Part shown: piece after piece, positions 27,079-35,140 of the stretch
Position numbering within the stretch: the stretch's first letter is position 1
Layout: each line of letters begins with the position of its first letter
Assembly (NCBI GenBank): GCA_030429565.1
Contig: JAUIFE010000031.1
Span: 39,567-103,566 of the forward strand
Direction: 5' to 3'
Origin: Holophagae bacterium
Lineage (GTDB): Bacteria > Acidobacteriota > Holophagae > Acanthopleuribacterales > Acanthopleuribacteraceae
Length of the DNA stretch: 64,000 bases
Notes under the pieces: model-generated
What the model was told of the DNA's origin: nothing
Seen by the model: only the letters and a program-made list of their open reading frames with translations
The model's database searches: none
Made by a program: the position numbers and the translations under genes

Positions 27079-28248
27079 TCAAGGTTTCCTGAACTTCTCC
27101 TTGAGGCGCATTCGAACAAGGTAGGGTTGGTCGTCGTCGCCGATGTCGTAAGGCGATTCCTCAAACAGTTCAAAGTTGAAATGAATCTCCAGCTTTTGGA
27201 TACCTTTGCGGGTGGTTACAAAAAGTGCGGTGTCCTTATAAGTGTCGGCCAAGGCGCTGACATGGCACTTAATGCGTTTCTCGGCAAGTTGGTTTCCCGA
27301 CTGATCAAAGGGAACAAAACCAAGCGCCCCTACTTGCACAAAAACAAAAGGGTCGAGGGGCATGATATTGAAAACGGTGCCTTTCAAGTTGATGAGTCTG
27401 AAGCGTGCACGGCGATCATTAGGATCGAGTGTTTCGTAATCTTCAGGTGTTAAGGCTTCCGGGAACTGAATCATGCGAAACTTGGCTGGGTTTCCTTGCT
27501 TGGCAGGATCCAGCAAAGCAAAGCTTGAGACATATTCGTTACCCAACCAAAACCGTGGGCCCACCTGGGTTAGGGTGCTGTTGATTTTCGATCCAAGCTC
27601 GAGGTCGTAGTTTGTTTCTTTCACACATAAAACCTTGTCAATGCGAGCGATACTTATGTTGTTTTTGTCATCTCGTTTTAGTTTTAATGACAAAGCTTGG
27701 ATATTTGGCTGATCCAAAGCGGTGACATTTCCAAGAATAAGGGTTTCTTCTTCCGGCCAAGCAAAAGAAGCTCCGGTTGCGATCATTCGAAACGGACTGA
27801 GTTTATCTTTAATATCAAGTTCGTATTCAAAGGTTCCGTCAGAGTGAAAAACAAGAATGCTTCCCTTGTATAAATCCCAAAAACCAATCTTATTATTGTA
27901 AATTCTCGCCGCAAAGGAGACTTTGTGGATTTCTCCCGGCCCTGTTCCTTTCCTTGCGATTGTCCGATCAAAGCTGCCGTCTTGATGATACCGATAAATC
28001 TCGGAGCCTTGGTCATTGCTGAAGAAGTAGCCTGACTCAACCATTAAGGCGACTTTGGGTAAGTCGAAAAACGCTTCTTCGGTCGGCTCCAGTGGGAAAA
28101 CGATTTCGAATTCAAATATGTCAAAAAACGATTTTGCTTCGTTGAAAGGATTCTGTGACGCTTTGGTGTGCAGTTTAGAGATCTGTGTGTTGCAGGTGAA
28201 TAAAGATGTTATGATGAGCAATGAGATTAGAATTCTGTATATCTGCAT
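27079..28248 (-). CDS. Six-bladed beta-propeller-like exported protein (copy 2)
   Basis: The 389-residue product has an N-terminal export signal with a possible but weak lipobox ending at Cys19 (SLFTC). The body has propeller-type strands: SGYFFSNDQGSEIYRYHQDGSFDRTIARKGTGPGEI, IYNNKIGFWDLYKGSILVFHSDG and LGNVTALDQPNIQAL. The GxGPGEI signature matches six-bladed (NHL-like) propeller lipoproteins best known from Bacteroidetes. It is a clear paralogue of the gene at 28395, with the same blocks in the same order. AGGTAAAAA precedes the ATG. Base composition is much richer in A+T than the flanking genes. Function unknown. Confidence 0.75.
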   Translation of the reverse strand: MQIYRILISLLIITSLFTCNTQISKLHTKASQNPFNEAKSFFDIFEFEIVFPLEPTEEAFFDLPKVALMVESGYFFSNDQGSEIYRYHQDGSFDRTIARKGTGPGEIHKVSFAARIYNNKIGFWDLYKGSILVFHSDGTFEYELDIKDKLSPFRMIATGASFAWPEEETLILGNVTALDQPNIQALSLKLKRDDKNNISIARIDKVLCVKETNYDLELGSKINSTLTQVGPRFWLGNEYVSSFALLDPAKQGNPAKFRMIQFPEALTPEDYETLDPNDRRARFRLINLKGTVFNIMPLDPFVFVQVGALGFVPFDQSGNQLAEKRIKCHVSALADTYKDTALFVTTRKGIQKLEIHFNFELFEESPYDIGDDDQPYLVRMRLKEKFRKP

Positions 28249-28394
28249 TTTTTACCTGGAGAGTCTATGCTTGTTGTTTTCGTTAATTCATAGTTGGTTG
28301 GGCCTGTTACATCTGAGACAAAGAAGACGTAACGGTGATCGTGAGGGTATTAAAGATAGAATAAAGATAGAAAAAATTTACTTTATTTGTATTG

Positions 28395-29585
28395 TTATAG
28401 ATTAGGAGGTGGGTGCTGTGGTTGATAGCGTTTGAACTTTTCCCGTAAACGCATGAGTACGATGTAGGGTTGGTCACCATCGCCGATGTCATAAGGTGAC
28501 TCTTCGAAAAGACTAACGTTTAGAAGACGTTCTAGTTTAGCAATATTCTCTCGGAAGGTTACGAATACAGCTGTTCCCTTGTGGGTGTCGCGTAATCCGG
28601 TAAGAGGGGAGACAAATCGTTTTTCGGCAAGTTGGTGACCGTCTTTGTCAAAAGGCACAAAACCAAGGGCGCCAACTTGCACGAAAACCAACGATTCCAT
28701 AGGCATGATACTGAATACACTTCCTTTGAAGTTGTTGAGCTTGAATCGCGTTTTTGTGTCGTCAGATGTAACGTCTTGAAAATCCTTGAGCGTCAAGGCT
28801 TCGGGAAACAAGATTTTTTTTTGAGCAAGAACGGATGCTTGAGGCTTGTGAGGATTAAGGATAGTGAAACTTGAAAAATAGGGACTCCCGATCCAAAAGC
28901 GCGATTCGACTTGTGACAACACGGTGCAGGCCTTGATCCCAAACTTATTCTCATGATCGACTTCACGGAAACTAAGGCTATGTCTAATGGAAGCCTCGAA
29001 ATGGTTATCCTTCTTATTCCTTTTTAGATTTAAGACTATGGCCTGAACTCTTGGTTGGTCGAGTAACTTGGCATTGCTCAATATGAACGTTTCTTCTGTT
29101 GGCCAAGCGAAGGCCGGTCCAATAGGTGTGGCGCGATGTTTTCGCAGTAGGTTTGCTAAATTTAGTTCGCGCTCAAAATCACCCTCTTGATTAAATATAT
29201 AAACAGAGCCTTTGATTGAATCCCAGAAGGCTATTTTTTGGTTGTAGATTCGAGTGCCAAAAGTAATGCGTTGTATCTCGCCAGGGCCCACACCTCTTCT
29301 TGCGATGATACGATCAAAGGAGCCGTCGGGAAAATACTTAAGAATTTGTGTACCTTGGTCATTCGTTAAAAAATAACCTGAATCGGTCATGACTATAACA
29401 AATGGGTTGTCAAACAGTGCAATATCGGTTTGCTCCAGAGGGAAGGCAATTTCTATTTCAAGAATGTTGTAAAAATTCTTCGCATCCGTGAATAGAGAAT
29501 TTATATTGGTGTGGTTGACGTTGAATGTATGAGAGGTGGAAGATGGGGTTGTTAGCGCTGATAAAAAAATAAATATCGGAATCAT
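28395..29585 (-). CDS. Six-bladed beta-propeller-like exported protein (copy 1)
   Basis: This 396-residue paralogue of the gene at 27079 has matching landmarks: SGYFLTNDQGTQILKYFPDGSFDRIIARRGVGPGEIQRI, IYNQKIAFWDSIKGSVYIF, AFAWPTEETFILSN and FVQVGALGFVPFDKDGHQLAEKR. The N-terminal hydrophobic segment is an export signal without a Cys. Its start codon overlaps the stop codon of the small Cys-rich gene (TAATG), so translation is coupled to it. In Bacteroidetes, propellers of this family often neighbour tiny secreted peptides (NVEALA-type); the arrangement here is similar, which hints at a functional pair. Confidence 0.78.
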   Translation of the reverse strand: MIPIFIFLSALTTPSSTSHTFNVNHTNINSLFTDAKNFYNILEIEIAFPLEQTDIALFDNPFVIVMTDSGYFLTNDQGTQILKYFPDGSFDRIIARRGVGPGEIQRITFGTRIYNQKIAFWDSIKGSVYIFNQEGDFERELNLANLLRKHRATPIGPAFAWPTEETFILSNAKLLDQPRVQAIVLNLKRNKKDNHFEASIRHSLSFREVDHENKFGIKACTVLSQVESRFWIGSPYFSSFTILNPHKPQASVLAQKKILFPEALTLKDFQDVTSDDTKTRFKLNNFKGSVFSIMPMESLVFVQVGALGFVPFDKDGHQLAEKRFVSPLTGLRDTHKGTAVFVTFRENIAKLERLLNVSLFEESPYDIGDGDQPYIVLMRLREKFKRYQPQHPPPNL

Positions 29586-29878
29586 TAAAAATGCCCACAG
29601 AAGGACTCGCAGTTTGCCTCAACCTCTTCGCAAGGACTTGACCAACCGTTAGAACACTCCGTCCAGTAAAATGTATGACATTTGGGACCTCTTATGGATG
29701 AGGGAGCGCACCATAGAGAATCGCAACGGTACTCAATCGCAATGCAATAACACTTGCAGTTAAAAACAGCAGTGCCGCTGTATTGATTTAAGTAAAATCC
29801 TTGTTGTCGAAATGAACTAAAAGAAAAGAAACACAAAGTTATAATAAATAGACTTGAAAGGTGCCGGTAGTTTTTCAT
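29585..29878 (-). CDS. Small secreted cysteine-rich peptide
   Basis: GGAGAT precedes the ATG at 29878. The 97-residue product has a signal peptide (about 1-25, LSSLFIITLCFFSFSSF). The mature part of about 70 residues has ten cysteines: NCKCYC, RC, WC, KC, EC, PC, NC and FC. Even count and export suggest five disulfides or a metal site. I recognise no family. The gene is coupled by TAATG overlap to the propeller gene downstream, and the pair sits in an AT-rich island, so acquisition as a unit is likely. Toxin, adhesin or signal peptide are possible readings, none proven. Confidence 0.7.
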   Translation of the reverse strand: MKNYRHLSSLFIITLCFFSFSSFRQQGFYLNQYSGTAVFNCKCYCIAIEYRCDSLWCAPSSIRGPKCHTFYWTECSNGWSSPCEEVEANCESFCGHF

Positions 29879-30033
29879 TTGCGATCTCCTTTTTTATTCA
29901 TTTTTCGTTAAACATACTGGGGTTTTCCCGGTAAGCTCAAATTTGGCAATGGACGGGCAGAGTTGGGAATGCTGATGGATGGATTTTTCGAAGAATAACA
30001 GGATGATGTTCGGTGTGCAAGTTTGAGGTTTAG

Positions 30034-30195
30034 ACCTGAATTGAGCGATTCGGGTGGATGAAATGGCGCAAGATGTTGGTGCGAAACGTGTTGGAAAAAG
30101 CACAGGCGTACTGGCAAGTACGGCGAGCATTTTTACGAGACGTTGCAGCCCAACAGATTGTGCAATTTCGCCACCAAGAATCGCTCAATTCAGGT
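30034..30195. mobile_element. Miniature inverted-repeat element, 162 bp copy
   Basis: The ends are perfect 18 bp inverted repeats (ACCTGAATTGAGCGATTC), extended imperfectly to about 38 bases. TAG flanks both sides (30031-30033, 30196-30198), a 3 bp target duplication. An open frame from the ATG at 30058 reads through the whole element to the TAG of the right target copy (46 codons, containing KAQAYWQVRRAFLRDVA). The same frame is open in the 41238 copy. Confidence 0.88.
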
Positions 30196-30411
30196 TAGAA
30201 AAAAGGAACAACGGTAATTTCTGAGAGTGGATGGATTCTGACTCGTGGTCTGCGTAGCGGGGTGATTATCTATGCTTTCTTTTGTGTGTTGTGTTAGCTG
30301 TGTGGTTTTCTTGATTTGCATGATTGATAAGATAGTGCTCTTGTTTAAAAGTTGGCTGTGGTATTCGACTTTTATGCCGGCTTGTGTCTTCGCTTAAACA
30401 CTTCCGCAACG

Positions 30412-30440
30412 AAAAAAGGCGCGGCCCTGGAGCCGCGCCT
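30412..30440 (-). terminator. Rho-independent terminator of GH81
   Basis: Stem AGGCGCGGC/GCCGCGCCT (30417-30440) with a 6-base loop, followed on the minus strand by a run of T at 30412-30417. It lies 26 bases past the GH81 stop codon. Confidence 0.85.
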
Positions 30441-30465
30441 GTTGGTGGGGAGGTCGCTGGTCGAT

Positions 30466-33400
30466 TTAGTCGAGTGCGGTTAAGCGGAACCAGTTCAGGT
30501 TCCAGCCGCCTTCCGACGCATAAATGCCGAAGGCTTGCGCGCCCGCCGGCAACTCAATGATGGTTTCCAACGTCTGCCAGCTCTGCCAGCCGCCGGTGGC
30601 CGGCACGTCCAATCGTTGGTACACCACTTCGCCGCCCGCGCGCTCGAACTGCAGCACGCCGCCGCCTGGCTGACTGGCGACGCGGAATTCAATGCGATAA
30701 CGGCCCGCGCGTGGGATGGCCACGGCTGGGTAACTCAACCAATCGCCGCGGTCGATGTAACCCACGTTTTCACCGCCGCCGTTATCGCCGGTCGCTTCCA
30801 CTTGCACGCCGTTCATGGCCTCGTAGGCTTCCGCTTCCACTTGGATCGGTGGCAGCGGCGCGGCTTTGAATTGCACCCAGTTGAGGTTGAAGCCGGGTTG
30901 CAGCACGACGAACCCGAGGTCCAGGTCGCCGGCGGGGAGTTCGAGCTCAAGCGTGACGTCGCGCCAGGTTTGCCAGCCGCCCGTTGCAGGGATGTCGACG
31001 ACGGCATAGACGGCCTCGCCACCGGCTTTTTCGATTTGCAGGCGGCCGTTGCTCTGACCGGCAACCCGCAAGGTGAGGCGTTTTGTGCCCGCGCTCGGCA
31101 CCTGAACCGCATAAGTGAACCAATCACCGGCATCGAGCCAGCCGATGTTTTGGCCGCCGCCGACGTCGCTGGTTGTTTCGGTTTGAATGCCGCTTTCGTA
31201 GCAATACGCCTCGGCTTCGATTTTGGCGGGCAGAGTCGTGCGGGTACAGCCATCGCCACCATCGGAACCGTCGCCACCGTCGCCACCGTCCGAGCCATCG
31301 CCACCATCGGCGCCATCGCCACCGTCGCCACCGTCGGAACCATCGGAACCATCGCCACCGTCACCACCGTCGGATCCGTCCGCGCCGTCACCGCGAAACG
31401 TGGTGGTGAACCAATCGGTTTCGGTTTGCGGATTGCTGAAGATGACGAACTTGTAGCGGATTTGGTCGCCGGCCTGCAATGGCACGGCGTCGGCAGTTGT
31501 GGTGAAGCTGTAGCTGTCGCCGTCTTCGCTCAGGAACCAGCCGCCGCGATCGACATCATTGACATGGATCAGCACAATGCCGCCAAAGCCGTTGCTCATA
31601 ATGAACTTGGCGCGATCACTGCCGACTTCTTCGACGCAGAACTCAGCGCTACAGCCGGTGTCTTGCGATTCGGTACGCAGCGTGGCCGTGGTGGATGCTT
31701 GGGAGCGATTGCCGGCGGCGTCGCGGGCGACCACGTGCAAGTTGTAGCTTTGGCCGGGTTGCAAACCGGTCAGGGTGGCTTGGGTCGCCGCTGTCGTCGA
31801 CGCCAAGTTACCGTCACGGTAAACCTGGTAATCGACCACACCGCGATCATCGCTGGATGCCTGCCAGGAAATCGACAAGCTGGTTGTGGTGGCCGCGTTC
31901 AATTGCGGTGTTCCTGGCCGGCTGGGTGGGGTCGTGTCGGGTTCGTTGCCGTCACCGCCGTCCGTACCATCGCCGCCATCGCCGCCGTCACCGCCGTCCG
32001 AGCCGTCTCCGCCGGAGCCGTCCGGCACACCGTTGACGACCATGGTGCGGGCCGGCACCTGCATCACGACACCGTCGCTGAAGGTCACCGTGCGGGCCGT
32101 TGCCGTTGGGTTGTAGGCGACGTGGTTACGGCCGTTGTTGCCGTCGAACACCATAAAGTGTGGCTGGTTGGCCGAGACATCCGCATTGGGCGTGCCCAGC
32201 TCGGCCAGGTTATAAAGCCAGTGGAATGTGTGGCTTGTGGTTTCCCCCGACTCGCCGCGAACTTCCAGCGTAGGCAGTGGCGGCGCCGGTCCGTCCCATT
32301 CGCGCACATAACCGGGATTGGCTTCAAACGCCGCCAACGCCGCCGGCGCGTCGAACATCGCCTGCATTTCCCAAAAGAGGTCGGACCAGAACAGCGTGCG
32401 CTGTTTGAAGTAGTCGGGTGCGGCCACGTGGTCGAGCCAAATGCGGTTGTTGCCCTCCAAACGCTGGAACACCTTGGCCAACGCATTGTTGCCGTTGTAC
32501 GTCATTTGACCCAAGTGCAGCGACGCGGGCGTGACCGGCAGGAACTGAATACCGTGAATGAATTGCGGCACCGCGCCAAACCAAGTGGCGTAATCGGCCT
32601 TGCTGTGCCAGACGATGCCAACCGATGAACGGTCGAAGTCGCGCCGTTCCCACACGCCTTTGTCGGTGTTGTAGAACTCGATTTGTTTGGGGAACACCTG
32701 TTCTTCGGCGTCGAACCAATACTGGTGAATCGCTTCCTTCTCAGCCGCATACAAAGCCAAGCCCAGGTCGCGAATCTCGGTTTGCCCGGTCTCCGTGCCC
32801 CACATCGCCACCGATGCGGCGAAGTGCACGCTTTCCGATGAGGATTCCTGGTTGCCGCCGGCGTCCATGTTGAGGTGGCCGTTGGCCAACGAGTAACCGT
32901 TGTAGACGTCGAAGAAACGCAGGTATTGGAAACGCTGATCGTTGCGGTCCCAGTTGGCGCAGTTCTGAATGAGCAGGTTTACCATCGGTGCCCAGCGCTG
33001 CGCCCAAGCACGATCGTAACGGGCGATAGTAGCCGCGCCGCCGATTAAGTAACCGTAATGGAAATGGTGGTCGTTGAGTTCGACATCGCTGCCGAAACTC
33101 GCCGGGAACCCCGTCAGGCTGTTCCAATCGGCGTTGTAGTAAAAGTACTTGCGGCGTTGGCTTGCGTCGCCGCCGTTGGTGTCGGTATCACCTTGCCAAT
33201 CGCGCGCGTCGAGCCAGTCTTCCAGTTGGCCTTTAAGCACGTTCAACAGACGCTGTTGCAGGGCGGTGTCGCCCAACTGCGCCGCAATCGGCACCAATTG
33301 CGCGATGCGGTTGATGATCTTGCCGTTGCCGTAGGTGTCCATACCGCGCGCGAGATCGTCTCCCGGCGACAGAATTTCGGCGACATCGGCGGCCAGCATT

Positions 33401-34872
33401 TGGCGCAGGCGTTCCTGGTTGAAGCTGCTCAACTGGGTGGGAATGTTCGGCAACAGGCCCGGCTGCTGTAGGCGGTTGCTGAATTGGTCGGCGGCAATCA
33501 CGCGCATCGTGCCGCGCGGGCCGCGATACGAATATTGGCTGTCGACGGAACCCATGGTGCGGTACTGGTGACGGAACAACAACATCAAGGGAACATCGCT
33601 GAACTCGGGGCCGCTGACGCGTGTTTCGCCAACCACGCGCCAGGTTTGCGCTACTTCGGCGCGGCCTTCGTCGTAGCTGAAGTCGTAACGGGTGTCGCGT
33701 GGCCAAACGAAGGCGTGGCGGCGCATGTTGCGCACCAGGCCTGCCAAATTGGCGACACCGGCGGCGTCGTTTTCGAAAAAGTCTTGGAACAAAGGTGCGA
33801 CCGGCATTGCCGCAGGGCTGCCGATTACATAACGGGAAATGTCTTTGAGTGCGGTGCCGGCGGGAATGGTGCCGGCCGGGCTGTTGAGCGGTTTGGTAAT
33901 GCGGATGATGCCTTCGACTTCGTCGGGCAACGCCGCCACCGAGAAAAAGCTCTGGTTGGCGGGCAGGGTCAGGCGCAGGCCGGCCGGGCTGATGTAACGC
34001 AGCGCGGTGTTGTCGAATTGATAGGACCAGGTTGCGCCCGGCGGTGCGAAAATCGCGTAATGGGCGCGACGGTCCTCACGGCTAAAGGCGACGGTGCCGT
34101 TTTCGTCGTACCACAGGCGTGTGCCGGGGGCGACGCGGATCACGACTTCGCCCAAACCCTGCTTCTCGAAGTAAATGAACGGGAAGGCTTGGCCGGTGGT
34201 AATGCGCACCGAGTCGTTGTTTTCACCGGTGCCACGTTGACTCAACAAGATTTTGCCGTGGAAGTCGCCGTAATCGTCGAGCAGCGTTTCTTCGGCGTCG
34301 AGGCCTTCGAAAAAGACGTTGAGATCGCTTTCACCCGCCTCGTTGCGCGGGTAATCGTGGCTGTAGGCGACCATCGCCGGATTGTCGGCGTTCGGCGCCA
34401 AGTTACCGGCCGCATTGCGGTAAGGCGTGAGCGACGGCGTGGCGCTGTAAGCCAAACGCACGCCGTCTTTGGCGAACTGCATCGTCCACGGCGGCAGGCT
34501 CATCACGTGTGAGTAGGGCACGTGGGCGACACTGGTCACGCCCGCCGGCGTGAGGTTGGCGACGGTAAACTCCCAAGCCGTCGACGACCAGGGTTCGTGG
34601 GTCGGCGTAGCTTTGCCGCTTGCACGAAAGGCTTGCGACAGCGACGGTGTTTGTTCGCGGCGCGGGATGTAAATGCCCCATGCGTCGGGATTGGTCACTT
34701 GGTCGTAGCCTTCGGCCGTCGACGGCGCCCAGCGGTGTTGTGGTTTTTGGGTGGTGTAACTGCCGGCCGAGCCGACCGGGACGACGCCGGGCTGGGCCGC
34801 CAAAGGCATGCCGCCGGCGAGCCACAGCAAACCGGCGAGCAGCAGCGTGGTCACTTTGCGAAACGAAAACAT
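30466..34872 (-). CDS. Secreted multimodular GH81 endo-beta-1,3-glucanase
   Basis: The 1468-residue product has a signal peptide (1-26). The GH81 catalytic region (about 35-900) has DVELNDHHFHYGYL near residue 600 (catalytic Asp) and GGNQESSSESVHFAASVAMWG near 675 (catalytic Glu). A Gly/Asp linker (about 947-978) precedes a fibronectin type III domain. The next module (about 1075-1163, GGIVLIHVNDVDRGGWFL, AGDQIRYKF) resembles CBM56, a beta-1,3-glucan binder; this call is tentative. A second Gly/Asp/Ser linker leads to two CBM6 modules. It degrades laminarin or curdlan-like glucans outside the cell. It lies 268 bases downstream of GH16 in the same direction. TGGAGGAACC precedes the start. Confidence 0.94.
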   Translation of the reverse strand: MFSFRKVTTLLLAGLLWLAGGMPLAAQPGVVPVGSAGSYTTQKPQHRWAPSTAEGYDQVTNPDAWGIYIPRREQTPSLSQAFRASGKATPTHEPWSSTAWEFTVANLTPAGVTSVAHVPYSHVMSLPPWTMQFAKDGVRLAYSATPSLTPYRNAAGNLAPNADNPAMVAYSHDYPRNEAGESDLNVFFEGLDAEETLLDDYGDFHGKILLSQRGTGENNDSVRITTGQAFPFIYFEKQGLGEVVIRVAPGTRLWYDENGTVAFSREDRRAHYAIFAPPGATWSYQFDNTALRYISPAGLRLTLPANQSFFSVAALPDEVEGIIRITKPLNSPAGTIPAGTALKDISRYVIGSPAAMPVAPLFQDFFENDAAGVANLAGLVRNMRRHAFVWPRDTRYDFSYDEGRAEVAQTWRVVGETRVSGPEFSDVPLMLLFRHQYRTMGSVDSQYSYRGPRGTMRVIAADQFSNRLQQPGLLPNIPTQLSSFNQERLRQMLAADVAEILSPGDDLARGMDTYGNGKIINRIAQLVPIAAQLGDTALQQRLLNVLKGQLEDWLDARDWQGDTDTNGGDASQRRKYFYYNADWNSLTGFPASFGSDVELNDHHFHYGYLIGGAATIARYDRAWAQRWAPMVNLLIQNCANWDRNDQRFQYLRFFDVYNGYSLANGHLNMDAGGNQESSSESVHFAASVAMWGTETGQTEIRDLGLALYAAEKEAIHQYWFDAEEQVFPKQIEFYNTDKGVWERRDFDRSSVGIVWHSKADYATWFGAVPQFIHGIQFLPVTPASLHLGQMTYNGNNALAKVFQRLEGNNRIWLDHVAAPDYFKQRTLFWSDLFWEMQAMFDAPAALAAFEANPGYVREWDGPAPPLPTLEVRGESGETTSHTFHWLYNLAELGTPNADVSANQPHFMVFDGNNGRNHVAYNPTATARTVTFSDGVVMQVPARTMVVNGVPDGSGGDGSDGGDGGDGGDGTDGGDGNEPDTTPPSRPGTPQLNAATTTSLSISWQASSDDRGVVDYQVYRDGNLASTTAATQATLTGLQPGQSYNLHVVARDAAGNRSQASTTATLRTESQDTGCSAEFCVEEVGSDRAKFIMSNGFGGIVLIHVNDVDRGGWFLSEDGDSYSFTTTADAVPLQAGDQIRYKFVIFSNPQTETDWFTTTFRGDGADGSDGGDGGDGSDGSDGGDGGDGADGGDGSDGGDGGDGSDGGDGCTRTTLPAKIEAEAYCYESGIQTETTSDVGGGQNIGWLDAGDWFTYAVQVPSAGTKRLTLRVAGQSNGRLQIEKAGGEAVYAVVDIPATGGWQTWRDVTLELELPAGDLDLGFVVLQPGFNLNWVQFKAAPLPPIQVEAEAYEAMNGVQVEATGDNGGGENVGYIDRGDWLSYPAVAIPRAGRYRIEFRVASQPGGGVLQFERAGGEVVYQRLDVPATGGWQSWQTLETIIELPAGAQAFGIYASEGGWNLNWFRLTALD

Positions 34873-35080
34873 GATGGTTCCTCCAGAGGAAACGCGGGCA
34901 CACTCGGGCAGAGCACGGCCTGTTCGCCGTGCGGATCGGGTCCGACAAGGGCGAAAACCTGCGATGAAACGGTTGGCGTCGGCGTGGCCGATTCGCCAAA
35001 AGGCGGTCGCGCCGGCCGGACGTTTGCCGAGGTGCGTGGTGGTAGAAATGCAATAAGAAGGGCGGAAAAGGGCACACCAT

Positions 35081-35109
35081 CACGGCCCGAGCACGGGGCT
35101 CGGGCCGTG
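35081..35109 (-). terminator. Strong hairpin between GH16 and GH81
   Basis: Perfect 12 bp stem CACGGCCCGAGC/GCTCGGGCCGTG with a 5-base loop, 32 bases after the GH16 stop. No T-run follows on the minus strand, so read-through into GH81 is possible; it may set the ratio of the two enzymes. Confidence 0.5.
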
Positions 35110-35140
35110 GTTTAGACCGAAAGTGTGCCGACGAGCGTCG

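Larger units (their letters stand above)
29879..30465. other. Intergenic region holding a mobile element copy
   Basis: Apart from the element at 30034-30195 and the GH81 terminator at 30412-30440, this region shows no supported gene. The promoter of the peptide-propeller operon should lie at 29900-30030. Confidence 0.3.

Noticed and set aside
30034..30195. Reading the repeated element as a REP or ERIC-type intergenic repeat
   Set aside because: The 3 bp target duplications and the in-gene insertion at 9831 show transposition rather than a transcribed palindromic unit.
31245..31400. Short tandem repeats looking like a CRISPR array
   Set aside because: The unit is 9 bases with no spacers and encodes the GGD/GSD linker of GH81 in frame.
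30535..32628. A 697-codon open frame on the plus strand
   Set aside because: It is fully antisense to the GH81 modules and its composition follows from their codon bias and Gly/Asp repeats. No start site or recognisable domain.
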